Made by a program: the position numbers and the translations under genes
Source of the DNA: Pontibacter russatus
GTDB lineage: Bacteria > Bacteroidota > Bacteroidia > Cytophagales > Hymenobacteraceae
Length of the DNA stretch: 64,000 bases
Direction of reading: 5' to 3'
NCBI RefSeq assembly: GCF_009931655.1
Contig: NZ_CP047984.1
Location: 2,126,501-2,190,500, forward strand
Shown: positions 48,249 through 56,416 of the stretch, one piece after another
How the letters are laid out: each line of letters starts with the position of its first letter
How positions within the stretch are numbered: the first letter of the stretch is position 1
The notes under the pieces: model-generated
Told to the model about the DNA's origin: nothing
What the model saw: only the letters and a program-made list of their open reading frames with translations
Databases searched by the model: none

Positions 48249-49877
48249 ATGCAAAGTCATACGAAAACAACTACCGGGCCCGCCGCCGAAACTCTCCTCC
48301 CCGGTACCACCCACAGCCGTTACCTGGTGCCGCTTTCCTTCATCCTGCTGCTGGCCCTGCTTATCCGCATGGCGGCGGCCTTCTTCTCCAAAGGGTTTGC
48401 TTTCAGCGACGATCATTTCGACGTGATCACGATTGCGCAGGGCTGGCTCGACGGGCTGCCGCTGTGGCTGAACGAGCCGACGCCGCCCTACCACAGCATG
48501 CTGTACGTGCTGGTGCATTACGCCATCTTATATATACTGGAGGCAATGGGCGTCTATAGCCCGGAAACAAAAATGACGGTGGTGCGGGTGCTGCATGGAC
48601 TGTACTCGCTGCTGGTGGTGTACTTTGGCTACAAGCTGACAGAGCGCCTGTCTAACACGCAAAACGCGCGGCTGGTGGGCCTGATGCTGGCGCTGGTGTG
48701 GTTCATGCCGTTTATGAGCGTGCGCAACCTGGTAGAGATGGTGTGCATCCCGCCATACCTGGCCGCCTTTTACCTGATGGTGAAGCAGGAGCAGGCCGAC
48801 CGGAGGCGGGTGATGCCCTATATATGGGCGGGCGCTTTGTTCGCCCTCGCCTTTACCATCCGCTACCACGCGGTGCTGTTCGGGGCGGGGGCAGGGCTGG
48901 TGCTGCTCTACCGCCGCCAGTGGCGCGAAGCGGGCGCTGTGCTGCTGGGTTTCGCCGTGGCCGCCTTTCTGGTGCAGGGCGTCATCGACATCATCTTCTT
49001 CGATTACCCTTTCCACTCCATCGTAGCGTACTTTATATATAACTCCGAGAACGCCACAAACTACAGCACCGGCCCTGTTTACCGCTTTGCCCTGACGGTG
49101 CTCGGTTTCCTGGTGCCGCCCGTGAGTGTGTTCCTGGTGCTGGGCTATGCCCGCACCGCGCGGCTGGCTCCCACGCTTTTCTGGGGCGGCCTGATCTTTT
49201 TCGTGGCGCACTCGCTCTTCCCGAACAAGCAGGAGCGCTTCATTCTCCCCCTGCTCCCGCTGGTCATGATACTGGGCGTGATCGGGTGGCGGCAGTTTGT
49301 GCAGACTTCCGCGTTCTGGCACCGCCGCCGCAGGCTGCTGGCGTTCTGCTGGGTCTTCTTTTGGGTGCTGAACATAGCGGCTGCGGTGGGGATGGCCTTT
49401 ACCTATACCAAAAAGAGCCGCGTGGCCCCGCTGGTGTACCTGTCAGAGAAGCCGGGCCTGGATGGCGTGGTGCTGGAGTTCGGCAACCACAGCGTAAAAA
49501 AGCCGCCGCTCTTTTACCTGGGCCACATGAGCGCCGAGTACGACAGGTATATAATGGATAAGGACATGGTGTGGGAGGAGTACCTGCAGGGTCGGACACA
49601 GCTGCCGGCGGATTTTGTAATGGCCTATACCCTGAACGAAGACAAGGCGCCGCAACAGTTGCAGCAGGAAATCACCGCCTCGCCCTACAAGCCGGACTAC
49701 GTCATCGTGGTGGGCACCGACGATATGGAGGAGCGCATGGCGCGGCTGCACAGCCTGTTCCCGAACCTGAGACTGGAGCACACCATCACGCCCTCGTTAT
49801 ACGACCGTCTGCTGCACTTCCTGAACCCGCGCGTACACAAAGACGAGCATGTGCAGCTTTACCAGGTGCTGCCGTAG
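48249..49877 (+). CDS. GT-C glycosyltransferase, GT22/ALG9-like mannosyltransferase
   Basis: Integral membrane sugar transferase of 542 residues with about ten hydrophobic segments. The first loop carries the acidic motif FSDDHFDVI, the usual site of the catalytic Asp in GT-C enzymes. NKQERFILPLLPLVM (residues about 325) matches the HKEERF motif of the ALG9/PIG-B group. The C-terminal soluble domain is 120 residues. The acceptor is likely a lipid-linked or cell-surface glycan; it is adjacent to a GtrA-type membrane protein. Confidence 0.8.
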   Translation: MQSHTKTTTGPAAETLLPGTTHSRYLVPLSFILLLALLIRMAAAFFSKGFAFSDDHFDVITIAQGWLDGLPLWLNEPTPPYHSMLYVLVHYAILYILEAMGVYSPETKMTVVRVLHGLYSLLVVYFGYKLTERLSNTQNARLVGLMLALVWFMPFMSVRNLVEMVCIPPYLAAFYLMVKQEQADRRRVMPYIWAGALFALAFTIRYHAVLFGAGAGLVLLYRRQWREAGAVLLGFAVAAFLVQGVIDIIFFDYPFHSIVAYFIYNSENATNYSTGPVYRFALTVLGFLVPPVSVFLVLGYARTARLAPTLFWGGLIFFVAHSLFPNKQERFILPLLPLVMILGVIGWRQFVQTSAFWHRRRRLLAFCWVFFWVLNIAAAVGMAFTYTKKSRVAPLVYLSEKPGLDGVVLEFGNHSVKKPPLFYLGHMSAEYDRYIMDKDMVWEEYLQGRTQLPADFVMAYTLNEDKAPQQLQQEITASPYKPDYVIVVGTDDMEERMARLHSLFPNLRLEHTITPSLYDRLLHFLNPRVHKDEHVQLYQVLP

Positions 49878-49882
49878 CCGCA

Positions 49883-50278
49883 CTACCGCGTGAAAGTGTA
49901 TATATAGTTGACAGAGAAATTCCAGAGGAAGACCAGCACCACCGCCACGAACTTGGCGATATAGAAGCTGAGCCGGGCGCGCTCCGTGAGCAGGTACACG
50001 ATGAGGTTGTTGAGCAGCAGCCCGACCGCCGCCACGAAAAGAAACTTTGAGAACTGCCAGCCAATCCCGGGATCCAGACTGTGGAAGGTCCAGGTGCGGT
50101 TGAGGTAGTAGTTGCTGCCGCTGGCCAGCAGGAAGCCCAGGCTGTTGGCGATGTACTTGTTCCAGCGCAGTTGCTCCTTGGCAATATAGGTAACGCCGAA
50201 GTCCAGCAATAGGCCTGATAAGCCCACCACGCCAAATTTAAGAAACTTAAAGAAGAGGCTCTGCAGGCTTTCATTCAT
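49883..50278 (-). CDS. GtrA-family membrane protein
   Basis: Small four-segment membrane protein of 131 residues; GtrA relatives are linked to flipping of lipid-linked sugars. Signatures: FLKFGVVGLSGLLLDFGVTY, SLGFLLASGSNYYLNRTWTF, and WNFSVNYIYTF. The ATG at 50278 (or the second Met four residues later) is preferred over the longer frame, because the first hydrophobic segment begins just after it. It converges with the GT22 gene (5 nt apart). Confidence 0.85.
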   Translation of the reverse strand: MNESLQSLFFKFLKFGVVGLSGLLLDFGVTYIAKEQLRWNKYIANSLGFLLASGSNYYLNRTWTFHSLDPGIGWQFSKFLFVAAVGLLLNNLIVYLLTERARLSFYIAKFVAVVLVFLWNFSVNYIYTFTR

Positions 50279-50395
50279 TCGCTCTGGCGTTACGCTTACC
50301 GACTGGGCCCAGCCACGGGGCACTGTTTGTTTCAGCGGAAGCAGCAAAAGTAGCAGACTTTGGCCATGCAACCAATTTTTCGCGGCGGGCACCAT

Positions 50396-50689
50396 CCAGG
50401 CAGCCGCAAGTGGCGCCGTATTGGGGTAAGCTTGCTGGCACCATCGGGGAAAGTCTCCTGCACATGAAATATATTTCGGGGTGGCACACCAGAACAGCCC
50501 AGCTGCGCGTTATAGCCTAAGTGGTGGCTGACGGGGCGCTGTATATAGGCGGTTCGAATAATTTATCACTCGGCCCCTGTTATCCTGAGAGAATACTGGT
50601 AGAGGGGAAATTAAGCTTTTACGGCTTGCCGAAAGGTTCTCCGGATCAGGTTCATGACTCAGAACTTGCAGGGTTACAAAAATTTAAGC
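50396..50689. other. Spacer without a recognised gene
   Basis: Intergenic gap between the GtrA and DUF937-like genes. The first 290 nt hold no credible gene; GGTTCGAAT at about 50552 recalls a tRNA T-arm but no cloverleaf surrounds it. Confidence 0.5.
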
Positions 50690-50697
50690 TAATTTTG
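50690..50697 (+). promoter_or_regulatory. -7 box upstream of the possible small RNA
   Basis: TAATTTTG matches TAnnTTTG. CTTG lies 21 nt upstream. There is no ORF directly downstream, so a non-coding transcript is the simplest reading. Confidence 0.45.
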
Positions 50698-50702
50698 ACC
50701 CA

Positions 50703-50840
50703 ATGCTTATAAAGACATTGCCGTGAGCGTTAAGCCCCCGGCGATAGGGCGCTCTTGTTTAAAGGGGGGAGCGCCCTTCCGATCCAAACAACCAAAGTGA
50801 CGTTAACAAAGAAGCCGCACCTGCTGGGTGTGGCTTCTTT
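50703..50840 (+). ncRNA. Possible structured small RNA
   Basis: A region of about 140 nt from the TAATTTTG box to a terminator. It contains the hairpin GGGCGCTC / GAGCGCCC (about 50747-50775) whose loop includes a G run that could pair with the upstream GCCCCC (about 50734), giving a pseudoknot-like fold. It ends in the 14-bp terminator at 50808-50840. No known family (6S, SRP, tmRNA, RNase P) was recognised. Confidence 0.3.
50808..50840. terminator. Terminator shared by the small RNA and the DUF937-like gene
   Basis: AAAGAAGCCGCACC pairs with GGTGTGGCTTCTTT (one G-T pair), loop CTGCT. It is 22 nt beyond the minus-strand gene end; TATATA follows. Confidence 0.8.
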
Positions 50841-50861
50841 CATTTATATATGCCGGAGGCT

Positions 50862-51308
50862 TTATTTGAACAGGCCGCCCAGCTTTCCGCCAAGCCCTTT
50901 GGACACGGCGTCCTTAAGGCCGCCGCCCAGCAGGCTGCCCATAATGTCGGACTGGCCCATGCCCTCGGAAGTTACCTTGCCCGAGAGCTTGTTCATGATG
51001 AAGGTCATCACAAACGGTGCCACCTGGCTGGCCACGGAGGCCGGGATGCCCAGTTTGGTGGTCAGGTCGCCTACATACCGCTGGATGGCGCTGTTGACGG
51101 TGGCGCTCTGGGCGGCCGCCTTGTTGCCTTTCAGCACATCCATGATGTCGCCGAAATCGCCGCTGCCGGCGCGGGTCTTCATCTCGTCCCCCAGGTCGTC
51201 CTTGGCCAGGTCCACCGATTGGTTCGCTTTCTGCGGATCTAAATTAAACTTGCTTTGCAACTCGCCAGTCAGCTGCCCTTTTACACTGTTCATGATGTTT
51301 TCAAGCAT
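50862..51308 (-). CDS. DUF937-like hypothetical protein
   Basis: Cytoplasmic protein of 148 residues without signal or membrane segment. It opens MLENIMNSVKGQLTGELQSKFNLDP and is glycine- and serine-rich at the end (GGGLKDAVSKGLGGKLGGLF). The pattern of short helices and VAPFVMTFIMNKLSGKVTSEGMG resembles DUF937/YidB-type proteins; this is a loose similarity and the function is unknown. Confidence 0.7.
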   Translation of the reverse strand: MLENIMNSVKGQLTGELQSKFNLDPQKANQSVDLAKDDLGDEMKTRAGSGDFGDIMDVLKGNKAAAQSATVNSAIQRYVGDLTTKLGIPASVASQVAPFVMTFIMNKLSGKVTSEGMGQSDIMGSLLGGGLKDAVSKGLGGKLGGLFK

Positions 51309-51587
51309 GGTGTTAGTTTTTTGAATGGTATAATATTGATTGAAATTCCCCGAGAGGCACTAAGCGCGCAGCACGGCAACTCGCTGTTCCTGCTTCCATA
51401 GGAATACATTCCTGCTGCTGTCATCAGCACGCAAGCTTTGCGTGTGACTCTATCGCCACACACTCTATAACGGCAACCGGCCCCAGAGGATGCTGCAGAT
51501 GCAATGACGGGGCGCCGAACTTCGTTAGAGACTTTGGCAGAGAAATTGCATCATTTGTGGCTAAGGCAACTATGCCCGCCATTTTTA

Positions 51588-51595
51588 TAACTTTG
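51588..51595 (+). promoter_or_regulatory. Possible -7 box of the 51609 gene
   Basis: TAACTTTG matches TAnnTTTG, 13 nt before the ATG. No -33 box at the proper distance. Confidence 0.45.
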
Positions 51596-51608
51596 CCTTC
51601 CGAAACAC

Positions 51609-52169
51609 ATGAATATGCGCTATATAGCTTTTTTAGGAGTTCTTTTCCTGGCAGGGGTGGCCTTTGCCCAGCCTAAACTGAAGAAGGTGCAGATTACCAA
51701 GGAGCTCAGCGTCATGCTGCCGCAGGATTTTACGCCCCTGCCCATCGAGGAAATTGCCCGTGAGTATCCGGCGTCTGTCGAGCCGCTGGCCGTATATACC
51801 AGCCCGAACGGCCAGGTCGACTTCAGCGTGACGCAGAAGCCCACGCAGTTCAGGCAGCAGGACCTGGATATGCTGCGCGAGTTTTACAAGGCCAACCTGC
51901 TGGAGACTTTCAGCAAAATAGACTTTATCCGGCAGGAGGTGACCCAGGTGAAAGGCAAGGATTTTATCGTGTTCGAGTTTGTGTCGACGGTGGCGGATGA
52001 GCGCGGCGTCACGAACCTGGCACCGGTGAAGAAGTACAGCATTGTGCAGTATACCATTGCCGGAGACCAGCTGCTGATCTTCACCCTGCACGTCCCTTTT
52101 ATGATGAAGAACGACTGGCAGCAGCCGGCCCGCGAAATCATGAGCTCCATCGCCCTCAAGAAAAACTGA
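51609..52169 (+). CDS. Hypothetical secreted protein
   Basis: A 186-residue exported protein with a signal peptide (MNMRYIAFLGVLFLAGVAFA, then Q). The mature region contains repeated beta-type strands: LSVMLPQDFTPLPIEEIAREYPAS and DFIVFEFVSTVAD. It resembles small periplasmic or outer-membrane-associated proteins of Bacteroidota, but no named family was recognised. The start may be the second Met (MRYIAF). It is followed by a terminator after about 30 nt. Confidence 0.7.
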   Translation: MNMRYIAFLGVLFLAGVAFAQPKLKKVQITKELSVMLPQDFTPLPIEEIAREYPASVEPLAVYTSPNGQVDFSVTQKPTQFRQQDLDMLREFYKANLLETFSKIDFIRQEVTQVKGKDFIVFEFVSTVADERGVTNLAPVKKYSIVQYTIAGDQLLIFTLHVPFMMKNDWQQPAREIMSSIALKKN

Positions 52170-52199
52170 GGTTCATATATAACCCGCACATGCCTTGGG

Positions 52200-52229
52200 A
52201 AGCCTCTCCTTTTCCGGGGGGGCTTTTTG
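52200..52229 (+). terminator. Intrinsic terminator of the 51609 gene
   Basis: AAGCCTCTCC pairs with GGGGGGGCTT (three G-T pairs), followed by a short T tract. The T tract overlaps the -33 box of tadA. Confidence 0.6.
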
Positions 52230-52257
52230 ATTCTGTGCCCGCAGTGCCTTAACTTTG
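52226..52257 (+). promoter_or_regulatory. Promoter of tadA
   Basis: TTTG (52226-52229), 20 nt, then TAACTTTG (52250-52257). Confidence 0.65.
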
Positions 52258-52349
52258 ATAGGCTTGGTTATATGACTTCAGCCATATAACCTTCCTTCTT
52301 ATATATAGCAGCCCGCAAATTCATGCGGGCTCCACCTGAGAGACTTGCC

Positions 52350-52805
52350 ATGGCCACAGACTTCCTATCCATCTACAGCGACGACCACTTTATGCAGCAG
52401 GCCTACACGCAGGCAAAACAGGCCTACGCCGAAGGCGAGGTGCCCATCGGTGCAGTCATCGTCGCCAATAACCGCATCATCGCCAAGGCCTATAACCAGA
52501 CCGAGAAACTGAACGACGTGACGGCGCACGCCGAGATGCTGGCCTTTACGGCCGCCGCCGAGTACCTGGGCAACAAATACCTCCACGACTGCACCCTGTA
52601 CGTGACCGTGGAGCCCTGTGTGATGTGCGCCGGCGCCAGCTTCTGGGCGCAGCTCAAGCGGGTGGTGTTCGGAACATCTGAGCCCAAGCGCGGTTATAGA
52701 CGTGTAGGGAATCTGCTGCACCCCAAAACAGAGATGGTGAGCGGCATCATGGCGCAGGAGTGCGCCGACCTGATGGCCGCTTTCTTTGCGGCTAAAAGAA
52801 ATTAA
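52350..52805 (+). CDS. tadA: tRNA-specific adenosine deaminase
   Basis: Converts the anticodon wobble adenosine of tRNA-Arg(ACG) to inosine. From the ATG at 52350 it has 151 residues. The zinc site is complete: HAE in VTAHAEMLAF and PCVMC in VEPCVMCAGA, within the family fold GEVPIGAVIVANNRIIAKAYNQ. The ATG at 52350 follows a plausible spacing from the promoter; the longer frame from 52323 adds a proline-rich stub. Confidence 0.92.
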   Translation: MATDFLSIYSDDHFMQQAYTQAKQAYAEGEVPIGAVIVANNRIIAKAYNQTEKLNDVTAHAEMLAFTAAAEYLGNKYLHDCTLYVTVEPCVMCAGASFWAQLKRVVFGTSEPKRGYRRVGNLLHPKTEMVSGIMAQECADLMAAFFAAKRN

Positions 52806-52814
52806 CTAACTTTG
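52785..52814 (+). promoter_or_regulatory. Promoter of sodA
   Basis: TTTG (52785-52788), 18 nt, then TAACTTTG (52807-52814). The -33 box lies inside the end of tadA. Confidence 0.6.
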
Positions 52815-52881
52815 AGACCAAGCCGTACACCTTTAACAAGTGTACTGACATCATTTTTCAACCTATAACTATTATAAAACT

Positions 52882-53487
52882 ATGGCTTTCGAACTTCCGA
52901 AACTACCTTACGCGTACGACGCCCTGGAGCCGCACATCGATGCGCGCACTATGGAAATCCATCATACCAAGCACCACCAAGCCTATACCACCAACCTGAA
53001 CAACGCCATCAAGGGCACTGAGCTGGAGAACAAGTCCATCGAGGAGATCCTGCGGAACGTGGATGGCAACACGGCTGTCCGCAACAACGGCGGCGGCTAC
53101 TACAACCACAACCTGTTTTGGACCATCCTTTCGCCGAACGGCGGCGGGAAGCCCTCCGGCGAGCTGGCCGATGCCATCGACAGCGCCTTCGGCTCGTTTG
53201 ACGCCTTCAAGGAGGAATTCAACAAGGCAGCGGCCACGCGCTTCGGCTCCGGCTGGGCCTGGCTGTGCGTAGACGGCGGCAAGCTGACGATTTGCTCCAC
53301 TGCCAATCAGGACTCGCCCATCATGAACGTGGACCAGGCCTGTGACGGACAGCCGATCCTGGGCCTTGACGTGTGGGAGCACGCTTATTACCTGAACTAC
53401 CAGAACCGCCGCCCGGACTACATCAATGCTTTCTGGAACGTTGTGAACTGGGAGGAGGTAACGCGCCGCTACAACGAAGCGAAGTAA
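52882..53487 (+). CDS. sodA: Superoxide dismutase (Mn/Fe family)
   Basis: Dismutes superoxide to oxygen and hydrogen peroxide; 201 residues. Metal ligands are visible: His in [12 protein letters not shown], the second His in YYNHNLFW, Asp and His in [16 protein letters not shown]. Gly-Gly before YYNHN and a Gln at ANQDSP (in place of the QGG-type Fe signature) favour Mn use, though many Bacteroidota enzymes are cambialistic. A long hairpin follows. The 3' end with that hairpin is duplicated at 56222-56331. Confidence 0.93.
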   Translation: MAFELPKLPYAYDALEPHIDARTMEIHHTKHHQAYTTNLNNAIKGTELENKSIEEILRNVDGNTAVRNNGGGYYNHNLFWTILSPNGGGKPSGELADAIDSAFGSFDAFKEEFNKAAATRFGSGWAWLCVDGGKLTICSTANQDSPIMNVDQACDGQPILGLDVWEHAYYLNYQNRRPDYINAFWNVVNWEEVTRRYNEAK

Positions 53488-53498
53488 TCTTCAAACAC

Positions 53499-53558
53499 TA
53501 TATATAAAAGCCAAAAGCCCCGGTCCTATAGGACTGGGGCTTTTGGCTTTTATATATA
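53499..53558. terminator. Long TATATA-based hairpin after sodA
   Basis: 28-bp arms with one G-T pair, TATATATAAAAGCC... / ...GGCTTTTATATATA, loop TATA. Related in sequence to the hairpin at 56274-56331. Confidence 0.85.
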
Positions 53559-53685
53559 CTTATTATGACCCTAAACATATATCAGTAAAATAAGCATCAA
53601 AATATATAAAAACCTGCATACGGTTATTAGTTTTACAGCCGTTTATCAGTAGTTGTAGCATCATTAAAATCTCCTTCGGCATCAC

Positions 53686-55173
53686 ATGCTTTTTAATTCA
53701 CTTGATTTCCTTGTCTTTTTCCCGACGGTTGCAGCACTCTACTTCCTGCTGCCCTACCGTCTCCGGTGGGTGCTGCTGCTCATTGCCAGCTATACCTTCT
53801 ACATGTTCTGGCGGGTGGACTACGCCATCATCCTGGTCATCTCCACCCTGATTGACTACGTGTGCAGCCGGATGATGGACAGGTACGCAGAATCAGAAAG
53901 GGCAAAGCGCAAGCCCTGGCTTTGGCTGAGCCTGCTTTCCAACCTGGGCATCTTGTTTACTTTCAAGTATTATAATTTCTTTAACGAGGCCGCTGCCGAC
54001 CTTGCGCGTTTGCTGGACGTGCCGTACGCGGCACCCGCCTTTGAGCTGCTGCTGCCCATGGGCATCTCGTTTTACACCTTCCAGACGATGAGCTACACCA
54101 TTGATGTGTATTATGGCAGGATAAAGGCGGAGAAGCACCTGGGCATCTTTGCCCTGTTTGTCACCTTCTTCCCGCAGCTGGTGGCCGGGCCGATTGAGCG
54201 GGCAGGGAACCTGCTGGGCCAGCTGAAGGAGAAGCATGACTTCAATTACCAGAATGCAGCTAATGGCCTCAAATTGATGGCCTGGGGCTTGTTCAAGAAA
54301 ATCGTTATTGCCGATCGCCTTGCGGTGATGGTAAACCATGTGTACAATAACCCGACAGATTATGAGGGCATTCCGCTCATCATCGGCACCGTTTTCTTCG
54401 CTTTCCAGATTTACTGCGACTTCTCGGGTTACTCTGACATCGCCATCGGGGCGGCGCAGGTGATGGGCTTTCGGCTGATGGAGAACTTCCGCAGGCCCTA
54501 CTTCTCCAAGTCCATCCGGGAATTCTGGGCGCGCTGGCACATCTCGCTCTCCACCTGGTTCCGCGACTATTTATATATCCCCCTGGGCGGCAATCGCGTG
54601 GTGAAGTGGCGCTGGTACTACAACCTGTTTATCGTGTTCCTGGTGAGCGGGATATGGCACGGGGCCAACTGGACTTTCGTGGTGTGGGGGGCGTTGCATG
54701 GGTTTTACTTGGTGTTTGCGGAGCTGACGAAGAGAAGACGCAACGCAGCCGTGGACGCCCTCGGGCTGGCTGGCCGGCCACAGACCTACAAGGTCGCCCA
54801 GATAGGCACCACATTCGCCCTGGTTTGCCTGGCATGGGTGTTTTTCAGAGCAAACACAATCGGAGACGCCTGGTATATAACAACGCACCTTTTTAGCGGA
54901 CTGGCAGAAACTGCACAGGCCATCGTAACAAACGAAGACGGCGCACGGGGCAATCTGCTTTACCTGGGGCAAAGCAGAGAAATCTTCACGATAGGTTTGC
55001 TGGCCATTTTGGTGCTCATGCTGGTGGAACTTGCGCAGCGGAGCGGGAGCCTGCGCCTTGCGATTTCCAGCTATCCCTTCCCGGTGCGCGTGGCAGCTTA
55101 TAACATCCTCATCGCTTCAATCCTGCTGTTTGGCAGTTTCTCCGAATCAGAATTTATATACTTTCAGTTTTAA
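53686..55173 (+). CDS. MBOAT-family O-acyltransferase (AlgI-like)
   Basis: Integral membrane O-acyltransferase of 495 residues with about ten to twelve hydrophobic segments. The family features are MGISFYTFQTMSYTIDVYYGRI, FFPQLVAGPIERAGNLL, DFSGYSDIAIGAAQVMGF and the catalytic His in SGIWHGANWTFVVWGALHG. AlgI-type enzymes pass acetyl groups to an exported polysaccharide, generally with a soluble or anchored partner. The next gene, starting 2 nt after the stop, is probably that partner. Confidence 0.92.
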   Translation: MLFNSLDFLVFFPTVAALYFLLPYRLRWVLLLIASYTFYMFWRVDYAIILVISTLIDYVCSRMMDRYAESERAKRKPWLWLSLLSNLGILFTFKYYNFFNEAAADLARLLDVPYAAPAFELLLPMGISFYTFQTMSYTIDVYYGRIKAEKHLGIFALFVTFFPQLVAGPIERAGNLLGQLKEKHDFNYQNAANGLKLMAWGLFKKIVIADRLAVMVNHVYNNPTDYEGIPLIIGTVFFAFQIYCDFSGYSDIAIGAAQVMGFRLMENFRRPYFSKSIREFWARWHISLSTWFRDYLYIPLGGNRVVKWRWYYNLFIVFLVSGIWHGANWTFVVWGALHGFYLVFAELTKRRRNAAVDALGLAGRPQTYKVAQIGTTFALVCLAWVFFRANTIGDAWYITTHLFSGLAETAQAIVTNEDGARGNLLYLGQSREIFTIGLLAILVLMLVELAQRSGSLRLAISSYPFPVRVAAYNILIASILLFGSFSESEFIYFQF

Positions 55174-55174
55174 G

Positions 55175-56212
55175 ATGAAAAAGTTATTCTTCTTCAGAGG
55201 GTTTATCGTAATCGCGACAACATTTATCTTCTATTCCCTCGTCTCATTCCTTTACCTGGGCGTGCTGCCTACAGAGTCGAATAGCTTCAGAAACTGGATC
55301 CCCAACCTGTTGAACACCGCTGGTGGCTATGGCTATACCCTGTTGCGGTTAAATGAGGCAGAAAAAGCGACTGACGTGGACATGCTTTTTATCGGGTCGT
55401 CTCAGGTAAACAGGGGCTTTGACGTGCGCATTTTTGAAAAAAACGGCCTGGAGGCCTTCAACCTGGGCACATCCGCCCAAACCCTCTTTAATTCCTATTA
55501 CCTGTTAAAGGAGTACCTGCCAACCCTCAAACCTGAGTATGTGGTGCTGGATCTTTATTGGGGGGTGGCAAAGAACGATGGCATAGAGCCTGCTATTGAT
55601 ATACTATCTAATTCGGACCTGGATCAGAGCACACTTCAAATGGTGCTTGACCTGGAAAACGGAACAGTTTACAACAGTCTGTTCGCAGCCTATATTACGA
55701 GGCTGCAAACTCCGCTCCATGAAATCAGGCAGCAGAAATTCGAGGAGTTCAGATACGTTTCCGGCGGCTACACAGAGTCGCTCTCAACTCAGAATGAACT
55801 GGATAAGGAAGAGCTTGCGGATATAGAGTATCAGAAAGCCACGATTCATGACCTTCAGCTAGCGTACCTGCAAAAGATCATCAGGCTCTGTAAATCCCAC
55901 AACAAGAAGCTGATATTTGTCATGACCCCCGTTACAAAGGAGTATAAGCGCAAGGTAGTAAACTACAGCAGCTATACGAGCACTATCGCCAGAATCGCCA
56001 GGGAGAACAACATTCCTTACTTCGACTACAACGAGCGGAAAGAACTTTCCCTCATATCCTCTACCGACTTCTCAGACATGAACCACTTATCCCAGAGCGG
56101 GGCTGAGAAGTTCGATAAATTATTTATAAGCGATTTAAAATCTTCAGGCATCCTGAACCACAGCTTGACCATCCAGCCTAAGCAGGACAAACAGCCCTAT
56201 GCCCCGCTATAA
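55175..56212 (+). CDS. SGNH-hydrolase-like membrane-anchored partner of the MBOAT protein
   Basis: A 345-residue protein. The start at 55175 (MKKLFFFRGF) gives an N-terminal membrane anchor; the larger frame from 55031 runs through the MBOAT gene. GSSQVNRGFD (residues about 70) resembles the GDS/GSS block I, and DMNHLSQSGAEKF the D-x-x-H block V of SGNH/DHHW enzymes. It overlaps nothing but begins 2 nt after MBOAT, so the two are translationally coupled. The role, placing acyl groups on a surface glycan, is inferred. Codon use is more AT-rich than most neighbours. Confidence 0.75.
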   Translation: MKKLFFFRGFIVIATTFIFYSLVSFLYLGVLPTESNSFRNWIPNLLNTAGGYGYTLLRLNEAEKATDVDMLFIGSSQVNRGFDVRIFEKNGLEAFNLGTSAQTLFNSYYLLKEYLPTLKPEYVVLDLYWGVAKNDGIEPAIDILSNSDLDQSTLQMVLDLENGTVYNSLFAAYITRLQTPLHEIRQQKFEEFRYVSGGYTESLSTQNELDKEELADIEYQKATIHDLQLAYLQKIIRLCKSHNKKLIFVMTPVTKEYKRKVVNYSSYTSTIARIARENNIPYFDYNERKELSLISSTDFSDMNHLSQSGAEKFDKLFISDLKSSGILNHSLTIQPKQDKQPYAPL

Positions 56213-56221
56213 GCGGATGAG

Positions 56222-56259
56222 CCGGGAAGTGGTATCGCGCCGCTACAACTAAGCGAAGT
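56222..56259 (+). pseudogene. Remnant of the sodA 3' end
   Basis: The frame reads EVVSRRYN then a stop at 56250-56252, against [11 protein letters not shown] in sodA; the next bases (GCGAAGTAATCTTC) equal the sodA end and its 3' flank. Together with the following hairpin, about 107 nt match 53451-53558. Confidence 0.7.
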
Positions 56260-56273
56260 AATCTTCAAACACT

Positions 56274-56331
56274 ATATATAGAAATCAAAAGCCCCGGTCC
56301 TATAGGACCGGGGCTTTTGATTTCTATATAT
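56274..56331. terminator. Second sodA-type TATATA hairpin
   Basis: Perfect 27-bp arms (56274-56300 and 56305-56331), loop TATA. Its GC-rich part (AAAAGCCCCGGTCC) equals that of the hairpin at 53499-53558; the next bases differ in a compensated way. Confidence 0.85.
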
Positions 56332-56334
56332 GAA

Positions 56335-56401
56335 CTCGCAGCGTCCGAAGGTCCTGCGAGTGTCTGGTAATCAGCAACAAACGCTCGCAGGAGCTGCGAG
56401 T
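56335..56401. repeat. CTCGCAG...CTGCGAG palindrome family, two units
   Basis: CTCGCAGCGTCCGAAGG then TCCTGCGAGTGTCT (56335-56365), followed by ACGCTCGCAGGAGCTGCGAG (56381-56400). Same family as 1588-1620 and 14418-14449. Confidence 0.6.
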
Positions 56402-56416
56402 CATATATAAACAAAC

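Noticed and set aside
50540..50640. GGTTCGAAT as a tRNA T-arm
   Set aside because: No acceptor stem, D-arm or anticodon arm at the expected spacing.
52310..52350. CCTGAGAGACTTGCC before tadA, reminiscent of a TPP riboswitch core
   Set aside because: Only the CTGAGA word fits; the second conserved arm and the remaining helices are missing.
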